From Saprospiraceae bacterium (GTDB taxonomy: Bacteria > Bacteroidota > Bacteroidia > Chitinophagales > Saprospiraceae): a stretch of 64,000 nucleotides of DNA. The notes below the pieces were generated by a model that was not told the DNA's origin, made no database searches, and saw only the letters and a program-made list of their open reading frames with translations. A program made the position numbers and the translations under genes. How positions within the stretch are numbered: the stretch's first letter is position 1; every line of letters starts with the position of its first letter. This document shows positions 58,693 to 64,000 of this stretch, in pieces. Location of the stretch: the NCBI GenBank assembly GCA_016787345.1, contig JAEUUU010000004.1, positions 27,351 to 91,350 on the forward strand, in the 5' to 3' direction.

Positions 58693-59372
58693 TGCTCAAC
58701 TACCGGGTCGACCCGGCCATTTTGCAAACCCATGTGCCTGCCGGTACCGAGCTCGACATCTGGAATGGCGCCTGTTACGTCAGCGTGGTTGGTTTTATGT
58801 TTATGAATACCCGGATCAAGGGCATACGCGTGCCGGGTCACGTCAATTTTGAAGAAATCAACCTGCGGTTTTACGTGCGCCGCCACGACCCGGCGAGGGG
58901 TTGGAAGCGCGGTGTGGTGTTCATCCGGGAGATCGTGCCTCGCCCGGCCATTGCCTGGGTTGCCAATACGATTTACCGCGAACATTACGACTGGCGCCCG
59001 ATGGCGCATCGCTGGCAGGATACGGCAGACGAGATCGAAGTGCTTTATGCCTGGAGGGAAAAAGGGGCCTGGCAATCGTTCGGGGTGCAGGCCGACGCCG
59101 CGGCCATTCCGCTGAAAACCGGCAGCGAAGCCGAATTCATCACCGAACACTACTGGGGATACGCCCAACGGGGACCGGGCTTAACCGTTGAATATCAGGT
59201 AGAGCATCCCAGTTGGCGCATGCACCCGATCCGAAACTGGCATTGCGAAATCGATTTTGAAAAAGCTTACGGGTCGGCTTTCGCGCATTTAAGCAAGGAA
59301 GAGCCTGTCTCGATTTTTCTGGCGGAGGGCTCCGATATCGTGGTGAGAGAAAGAAATCTCCTGAAAATCTGA
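58650..59372 (+). CDS. DUF2071 (YqjF-type) protein
   Basis: A 240-residue cytosolic protein: SAAWRRLLMLNYRVDPAILQ, VPAGTELDIWNGACYVSVVGF, GHVNFEEINLRFYVRR and GVVFIREIVPRPAIAWVANTIYREHY. This is a clear DUF2071 family member, with unknown role (acetoacetate decarboxylase-like fold). The start MPSIFLSAAWRR lies inside the toxin relic; its N-terminus looks intact, so the relic did not truncate it. Promoter may have been replaced by the toxin region. Confidence 0.88.
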   Translation: MPSIFLSAAWRRLLMLNYRVDPAILQTHVPAGTELDIWNGACYVSVVGFMFMNTRIKGIRVPGHVNFEEINLRFYVRRHDPARGWKRGVVFIREIVPRPAIAWVANTIYREHYDWRPMAHRWQDTADEIEVLYAWREKGAWQSFGVQADAAAIPLKTGSEAEFITEHYWGYAQRGPGLTVEYQVEHPSWRMHPIRNWHCEIDFEKAYGSAFAHLSKEEPVSIFLAEGSDIVVRERNLLKI

Positions 59373-59392
59373 TAGCAGAACAAACGCGGTAT

Positions 59393-60067
59393 TCAGCCCT
59401 CTCCCGACGTACGTATTTTTTTTAAAACACACTGCACAAAACCGGCACGGGCGCGGTAGCACCGCCACAGGTGCCAGCTTTCCCCGGCAAGAATAACGAG
59501 CAAGCCGGCTCCCAAAAAACCGTTGTGTACCATCTGTGCGCCGAGGTAATAATCTGGAAAAAAGGGTTTGACGATAAATATCTCCGCTACAATCACGGCC
59601 ACCGATACGAGCAGCAGCACCAGCGCCACAGCGCGAAGGCGGAATAACCACGTGGGGCGCTGGAGCAACATACAGCGCTCAAAAAGCCGGATTGCCAGGC
59701 GGTTTTCCGGCCACAACTTGATCAACTCGCGCAAAATATGCTCCGCTTTGGCATACTCCTGTTGCCGATACAGTGATGCTGCCTTGCGAAACAATATTTT
59801 GGTGTAAATATCCTCCCCGCCCCAATTTTCCACATTTTGCATGATAATGAACTCGAGAAGGTGGTCGCACATCACCAGGTGCCGGCCGTAATCGCCGGTT
59901 TGAAACAGCGCCTCGGTGTAGGTAACGGTACAATCGAGGTACTCCTCCTGATCGAGGCTGCGGATATCATCTTCCAGGCGCTCATAATACCGGATAATGC
60001 CGTAGAAGTCGCTGGCTTCCAGGGCCTTGAAGTTGCGGTATAATTTGAGCCGGTAAGCGGGCAGCAT
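59393..60067 (-). CDS. Membrane protein with TPR-like N-terminus
   Basis: A 224-residue protein. The first 130 residues are helical pairs (DFYGIIRYYERLEDDIRSLDQEEYLDCTVTYTEALFQTGDYGRHL; ILFRKAASLYRQQEYAKAEHILRELIKLWPENRLAIRL), TPR-like; the C-terminal part has two membrane segments, about 142-165 and 180-200. No catalytic motif. Convergent with DUF2071, 20 bases between stops. Unknown function, probably an inner-membrane scaffold. Confidence 0.7.
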   Translation of the reverse strand: MLPAYRLKLYRNFKALEASDFYGIIRYYERLEDDIRSLDQEEYLDCTVTYTEALFQTGDYGRHLVMCDHLLEFIIMQNVENWGGEDIYTKILFRKAASLYRQQEYAKAEHILRELIKLWPENRLAIRLFERCMLLQRPTWLFRLRAVALVLLLVSVAVIVAEIFIVKPFFPDYYLGAQMVHNGFLGAGLLVILAGESWHLWRCYRARAGFVQCVLKKIRTSGEG

Positions 60068-60197
60068 ACAATTTTTTTCAGGAGAACACGGAGCGAAGAT
60101 ATAGGTTCAGGAGAAGGCCGGGAACAGGGAGGGGTGAATTTCTCCTTCCCAAAAACAGGAGGCCGCGGCACAAGTGCGGCCGACCGGGTTTTGTAAT

Positions 60198-60278
60198 AAT
60201 AATATTTCACGCAAAGGCGCAAAGCGCGCAAGGAATTTGATCCTTGGCGGCCTCTGCGCCTTTGTGTGAAATATTATT
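60198..60278. repeat. Cruciform repeat with cgcaaagg core
   Basis: AATAATATTTCAC at 60198-60210 is the exact reverse complement of 60266-60278, with pairing continuing to the cgcaaaggcgca core (one mismatch), and an inner CAAGGA/TCCTTG stem. The 81-bp element sits between the TPR-like gene and the MORN-caspase gene in their common 257-base gap. It is the longest member of this family in the window. Confidence 0.85.
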
Positions 60279-60324
60279 CGCCGGCATTTCTGGCAGGGAG
60301 TCAGACGAATAGGACCTGAGATTC

Positions 60325-62121
60325 CTATTGTCTCCGGACAGCCACGGGCATATTATTATCATACATACCGGTGAGCACAGGCGTTTGAACGCCAGAGGTA
60401 TAATCGCGCACTTTGCCATACACATACGTGTACAATTCGCGGATGGTCACCAGATAGTCGCCGTTGGTGTCGGCATGCCCTTTGAGGCCGCGCAGGAGAT
60501 AGTAGGTAAATACGCCCTGGCGCAGGCCGTGGTCTTCGAGCGAAAGTTCTTCGGCCTTGCTCGACATCAGCAGCGCGATGCCGCCGTCGGAATCTTCGAA
60601 AGCCTGGTAGTAGCGGTCGAGCGTAACCGAAACCGGGCCTTTGGCGGCCAGTCCGTAGTTGAGGGTGCCGCTATGGCAGGCGTCGGCGATGCAGAGTTTG
60701 TGTTTTGCTTTGCTTTGCAGGAAGATTTGTTTGACTTCCTCGTGGCGCAGTTTGTTGTTGTAGCCATCGAAATCGACCGGGAGGAAACAACCTTCGAGGC
60801 CGTGGCCGCTGTAATAAAAGATGACCACGTCGTTGGCGTCGGCTTTGAGAAAAAGGGTGCGCATGGTGCGCAGGATATTTTCACGGGTGGCGTCTTCGTC
60901 GAGCAGCAGGGCCACCTGTTCGTCGGGCAGGGCGCCGCCTTCCGGGCTTTTGAGGAAGGAGTACATCAGGTTGGCGTCGTCGTCGGTGAAACGCAGGGGC
61001 GGCATGGAGGTGTAGCGACCCACTCCGACGATGACGGCCCAGATCTTGACGTTTTTGCTGTTTTGAACCTGCACCGGGGTATTCGGCATTTGTTCCGGCG
61101 CGTCGAGTTCCTTTACGGGCGAACCGTTCATCCAGACGGCGCCGTACACCCGACCGTTGGCGTAGTGCATGACGCCTTCGCCGTAGGGGGCGTTGTTGGC
61201 CCAGGCGCCTTCGTAGCGGTCGCCGTTGGCATAGAAACAAATGCCTTCGCCGTGCGGTACGCCGTTTTTGAATTCGCCGATCCAGCGGGAGCCGTCGGGG
61301 TAGTCGTAGTAGCCTTTTCCGACATTGCAATACACGGCTCCGCAGTTGCGCATGCCGGCGATATTGTTGCGGTCGGGCTTGGTGGCCGCGGGGGTTGCCG
61401 TCGGTTTGTTATTGTTGCCCGCCGGCGGGGTAGTCGTGGTGTTGGAGGGGCGGGCGCCGGAGTTGGCCGTACCTGTATTGGGTTTGTTATTGTTGGCCGC
61501 GGGGGCGGGTGCAGCGGTACCGCCAGGGCGTGTACTGACCGGTTTGTCGGCGGCCCAGGTGCCGATGGTCACTTTGCCGTCGGTGGCCACGAATTTGCCC
61601 TGTCCATCGCGCAGGCTGTTTTTCCAGCGGCCGGTCCAGTAGCTGCGGTCGGGGTAGTACATGGTACCGTTGCCGCTGAACGTGCCGTTATAGAAGTTAC
61701 CTTCGTAGCGTTCGCCCGATTTGAAATAATAGGTACCGTCGCCGTTAGGCGAGTCGTTGAACCAGCTGCCGGTGTACTTGTCGCCATTGGCATACAGCAT
61801 AGTGCCTTCGCCGGCCATGCGGTTGCCTTTAAACTGGCCTTCGTACGTGCGGCCTTCTTTTTTGAAAGTCATTTTACCGCGGCCTTCGCGGGCGCCGTTG
61901 CGCCATTCGCCGGTGTAGCGATTGCCGGAAGGGAAATCCATGGTGCCCTGTCCGTGTGGTTTGCCGTAAGCAAATTGGCCGGTGTATTTGGTGCCGTTTT
62001 CGTAGCGGTAGGTGCCGGAACCATTTTGGCAATTGCCGCTGAGGCACTGGGCGCTGATTTGGGATTGGATGCTTGCCAGCAGCGCGACGAGCAAGAGGAG
62101 GCGGATTGTGAAACCCTTCAT
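60325..62121 (-). CDS. Exported MORN-repeat/caspase-family (C14) protein
   Basis: A 598-residue protein with a signal peptide (1-24). Residues 40-185 hold about six MORN repeats (YTGQFAYGKPHGQGTM, YTGEWRNGAREGRGKM, YEGQFKGNRMAGEGTM, YTGSWFNDSPNGDGTY, YEGNFYNGTFSGNGTM); an Ala/Pro/Asn/Thr-rich linker runs from about 195 to 250; two more MORN units follow at 277-330. The caspase domain begins near 357 (KIWAVIVGVGRY) with catalytic His440 in FYYSGHGLEG and Cys482 in IADACHSG. The dyad is intact, so it may be an active protease outside the cytoplasm. Regulation and substrate unknown. Divergent from the DUF4920 gene. Confidence 0.9.
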   Translation of the reverse strand: MKGFTIRLLLLVALLASIQSQISAQCLSGNCQNGSGTYRYENGTKYTGQFAYGKPHGQGTMDFPSGNRYTGEWRNGAREGRGKMTFKKEGRTYEGQFKGNRMAGEGTMLYANGDKYTGSWFNDSPNGDGTYYFKSGERYEGNFYNGTFSGNGTMYYPDRSYWTGRWKNSLRDGQGKFVATDGKVTIGTWAADKPVSTRPGGTAAPAPAANNNKPNTGTANSGARPSNTTTTPPAGNNNKPTATPAATKPDRNNIAGMRNCGAVYCNVGKGYYDYPDGSRWIGEFKNGVPHGEGICFYANGDRYEGAWANNAPYGEGVMHYANGRVYGAVWMNGSPVKELDAPEQMPNTPVQVQNSKNVKIWAVIVGVGRYTSMPPLRFTDDDANLMYSFLKSPEGGALPDEQVALLLDEDATRENILRTMRTLFLKADANDVVIFYYSGHGLEGCFLPVDFDGYNNKLRHEEVKQIFLQSKAKHKLCIADACHSGTLNYGLAAKGPVSVTLDRYYQAFEDSDGGIALLMSSKAEELSLEDHGLRQGVFTYYLLRGLKGHADTNGDYLVTIRELYTYVYGKVRDYTSGVQTPVLTGMYDNNMPVAVRRQ

Positions 62122-62196
62122 GTTGTAGGATTTTTGTTTGAAAGTAAAAAAATTGAACTACAAGAAGGGTGCAAGTTTTGTATGCACGATTAAAAA

Positions 62197-62278
62197 CCGC
62201 CGATGAAGGCGGCGCAATCGCACGGGGGGTGAAGTATTACTGTGCTGAAGGTCGGCTTCGACGAGCCGGTGCGATTGC
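62197..62278. promoter_or_regulatory. Structured block in the caspase/DUF4920 divergent region
   Basis: GCAATCGCAC at 62214-62223 pairs with GTGCGATTGC at 62269-62278; within it GGCT/AGCC (around 62253-62267) and, on the left, CCGCC/GGCGG (62197-62212) form smaller hairpins. It lies in the 283-base divergent gap. It could be the leader RNA of the caspase gene or an operator-like site. A TAACTTTG box at 62338-62345, with TTTG at 62311-62314 (spacer 23, slightly long), points toward DUF4920. Confidence 0.45.
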
Positions 62279-62404
62279 AAGAACACTTTTAACATCCGAA
62301 TATTGTGCCATTTGAAAGCCGTTCGGTTGAAATTTCATAACTTTGCAGCCCTTTTTTTGTTCTAAAAAATTGACAAACAGTAATTTATAAAAAAATTTAA
62401 AACC

Positions 62405-62893
62405 ATGTTAAAGAACGTTCTCCTTGGGTTCGGGTTGATTCTTTCCTTCATCGCCTGCGGGCAAAGCAACCGTTCTGTTCCGGTCGAAACCCCTGCCGGA
62501 AAAAATATCGGCGCCAACGTGACGCCCGATGGCGCGATCACTTACACCCAACTGATGGGCAAAATGAACAACATCGATTCGCTGGCCGTGAAAGTAACCG
62601 GTACCGTCAGCGAAGTGTGCCAGAAAAAAGGCTGCTGGATGACGATTAAATCCGAACAAGCCGGCCAACCCGATATTCGCGTAACATTTAAAGACTACGC
62701 CCTTTTTATGCCCAACGACATCGTGGGTAAAAAAGTCGTACTCAGCGGTTTCGCTTTCATCGAAGTAACACCGGTCGACGTATTGCGCCACTATGCCGAA
62801 GATGCCGGCAAAACCAAAGAAGAGATCGCCGCTATCACCGAGCCCAAACGCGAATTGAGCTACGAAGCCACCGGCGTGCTGATTCTCAAGTGA
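62405..62893 (+). CDS. DUF4920 lipoprotein
   Basis: A 162-residue lipoprotein with lipobox SFIAC (Cys18). Then a beta-domain: AITYTQLMGKMNNIDSLAVKVTGTVSEVCQKKGCWMTIKSE, the two cysteines (CQKKGC) being a family mark that may bind a metal or form a disulfide, and TFKDYALFMPNDIVGKKVVLSGFAFIE. DUF4920 is typical of Bacteroidota; role not known. It ends in a strong terminator; the promoter box is at 62338-62345. Confidence 0.88.
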   Translation: MLKNVLLGFGLILSFIACGQSNRSVPVETPAGKNIGANVTPDGAITYTQLMGKMNNIDSLAVKVTGTVSEVCQKKGCWMTIKSEQAGQPDIRVTFKDYALFMPNDIVGKKVVLSGFAFIEVTPVDVLRHYAEDAGKTKEEIAAITEPKRELSYEATGVLILK

Positions 62894-62925
62894 TGCACTC
62901 AACGGATCGCCCGTTTTTTTGTTTG

Positions 62926-62998
62926 AGCGCAGGACCATCGGGATTCGTACCGGATAATCATCCGTTCGAATCATCTCCGACGGTCCTGCGCTTTTTTC
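62926..62998 (+). terminator. Terminator of the DUF4920 gene
   Basis: Bases 62926-62941 pair with 62977-62992 (one bulge), and the inner sequence folds again (GATTCG with CGAATC, CGGAT with ATCCG), ending in TTTTTT. A complete hairpin and U-run on the plus strand, between DUF4920 and cinA. Confidence 0.85.
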
Positions 62999-63028
62999 TA
63001 TGACCAAATTCACCACGATCTCCGCACA

Positions 63029-64000
63029 ATGACCGCCCAGCTCCTGACCATAGGCGACGAAATCCTGATTGGACAAATTACCGACTCCAACTCGGCCTGG
63101 ATGGGCCGCGAACTCAATCTGCGGGGTATCCGCGTCACCGGCAAAAGCTCCGTGGCCGACGACCCGGCCGATATCCGCGCCGGACTCGATCATGCCGCAT
63201 CCCTGGCCAACCTGATTATTACCACCGGCGGACTCGGCCCCACCAAAGACGATCGCACCAAAAGCACGCTGGCCGATTATTTTGGCTCCCGACTGGTATT
63301 CCATCAGGAAATATACGACCGCATCGCTGCCTATTTTGCCCGGGTCGAACGGCCCATGCCGCCTTCCATGCGCGAACAATCCATGCAGCCCGACAATGCC
63401 CTGATCCTGAACAACAAGGTGGGCACGGCGCCGGGGCTTTGGTTTGAAAAAGCCGGAAAAGTGTTCGTTTTTCTGCCCGGCGTGCCTTTTGAAATGGAAT
63501 ACCTGATGACCAACGAGGTGCTCCCCCGGCTCGTCGAGCGCTTCCAAACCCGGCCCATTGCTCACCGAACCCTGCTGACGGCCGGAGAGGGCGAAAGCAA
63601 TATCGCCCGCCGTATCGAGCAATTTGAAGAGGCGCTGCCCGACAACATCAAACTGGCCTACCTCCCTTCGCTGGGCCAGGTACGCCTGCGCCTGACGGGC
63701 GTCTGGAATGGCGACGTTACACCCGCTGCACCCGCCGAACTCGATGCCTTGCTCGATGCCAAAAAAGCCGAACTGGAAGCCATTATCCCCGACCTGGTGT
63801 ATGGCTACGAAACCGACTCGCTGGAAAAAGTAGTCGGTAAAATCCTGCTGGCGCAGGGAAAACAATTCGGCACCGCCGAAAGCTGCACCGGGGGCTATGT
63901 CGCCCATCTCGTTACGTCGGTGCCGGGCGCTTCGAACTATTTTCCGGGTTCGGTGGTCACCTATTCGTACGAAATGAAAACCAAACTCTTGGGCGTCAGT
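63029..64000 (+). CDS. cinA: CinA-family nicotinamide-nucleotide amidohydrolase (partial)
   Basis: The frame starts at ATG 63029 and continues to the window end without stop, 324 codons. The N-terminal MoCF-biosynthesis-like part has MTAQLLTIGDEILIGQITDSN, TTGGLGPTKDDRTK and LPGVPFEMEYLM; the C-terminal PncC-type domain begins near GKQFGTAESCTGGYVAHLVTSVPGAS. It hydrolyses nicotinamide mononucleotide and, in CinA relatives, ADP-ribose. The missing part should be about 90 residues. Located after the DUF4920 terminator, so it is its own unit. Confidence 0.93.
   Translation, partial: MTAQLLTIGDEILIGQITDSNSAWMGRELNLRGIRVTGKSSVADDPADIRAGLDHAASLANLIITTGGLGPTKDDRTKSTLADYFGSRLVFHQEIYDRIAAYFARVERPMPPSMREQSMQPDNALILNNKVGTAPGLWFEKAGKVFVFLPGVPFEMEYLMTNEVLPRLVERFQTRPIAHRTLLTAGEGESNIARRIEQFEEALPDNIKLAYLPSLGQVRLRLTGVWNGDVTPAAPAELDALLDAKKAELEAIIPDLVYGYETDSLEKVVGKILLAQGKQFGTAESCTGGYVAHLVTSVPGASNYFPGSVVTYSYEMKTKLLGVS

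Noticed and set aside
60328-62193. 621-residue antisense frame over the MORN-caspase gene
   Set aside because: Valine/glycine-rich mirror of MORN repeats; no start context or signature.
62408-63907. 499-residue antisense frame over DUF4920 and cinA
   Set aside because: It crosses a strong terminator and covers two supported genes; mirror composition.

Overview
The window looks like chromosomal DNA from a member of the Bacteroidota, probably the Saprospiria/Chitinophagia side (phylum well supported, class inferred). Evidence: a type IX secretion (T9SS) plug-type protein, two secreted proteins with T9SS C-terminal signals (one gliding-motility CHU_C type, one short type A), several Bacteroidota-specific families (DUF4286, DUF4834, DUF4920, DUF6089), many lipoproteins and small outer-membrane barrels, an RprX/RprY-like two-component pair, and repeated TAnnTTTG promoter boxes with an upstream TTG about 19-22 bases away. 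Coding DNA is moderately GC-rich and intergenic DNA is AT-rich.

Layout. 1-5.9 kb: edge of an AraC-type regulator, an exported propeller-like protein, uppS, an ATP-grasp-like protein with rsmE, xerD with an exported protein. 5.9-14 kb: sensor kinase, MoxR ATPase, M28 peptidase, a predicted orphan small RNA, glucan phosphorylase, CoA-type Nudix hydrolase. 14-17.9 kb: a leader with a tRNA-like fold and a terminator-like hairpin, then bifunctional aspartokinase/homoserine dehydrogenase carrying an in-frame palindromic insertion, then an alpha-carbonic anhydrase. 18-25.1 kb: a minus-strand run with lptB, yqeY-like, a conserved uncharacterised gene, nitroreductase, T9SS plug, pseudouridine synthase, RprY-like regulator and an ECF sigma factor. 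25.5-36.2 kb: CBS/CorC membrane protein, small envelope proteins, nucleotidyltransferase, sugar permease, a large T9SS cargo protein, a MITE-like element and tatC. 36.2-42.6 kb: ppgK, pdxA, pepA, polA. 42.7-49.9 kb: Uma2 nuclease-like protein, EamA permease, DUF4834, a second pseudouridine synthase, M23 peptidase, aspS. 50-58.2 kb: fbp, DUF2141, an MlaF-like ATPase, murQ, a T9SS cargo protein, a lipoprotein and hutU. 58.3-64 kb: an AT-rich decayed toxin-antitoxin pair, DUF2071, a MORN-repeat/caspase fusion, DUF4920 and the start of cinA.

Most of the window is housekeeping and envelope biology: isoprenoid carrier synthesis, LPS and possibly phospholipid transport ATPases, peptidoglycan hydrolysis and recycling, protein export by Tat and T9SS, glycogen and sugar-phosphate turnover. 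No prophage, CRISPR array, or complete transposase gene is seen.

The least explained material is non-coding or repeat-derived: (1) a 95-bp near-perfect palindrome inserted in frame in thrA that reads as nearly the same peptide on both strands; (2) the tRNA-like leader in front of thrA; (3) intergenic hairpins built from different short words, placed between genes; (4) a second family of cruciform repeats related by a cgcaaagg-like core; (5) an orphan promoter-terminator pair at 10.3-10.4 kb. These are read by eye; no search or folding program was run.
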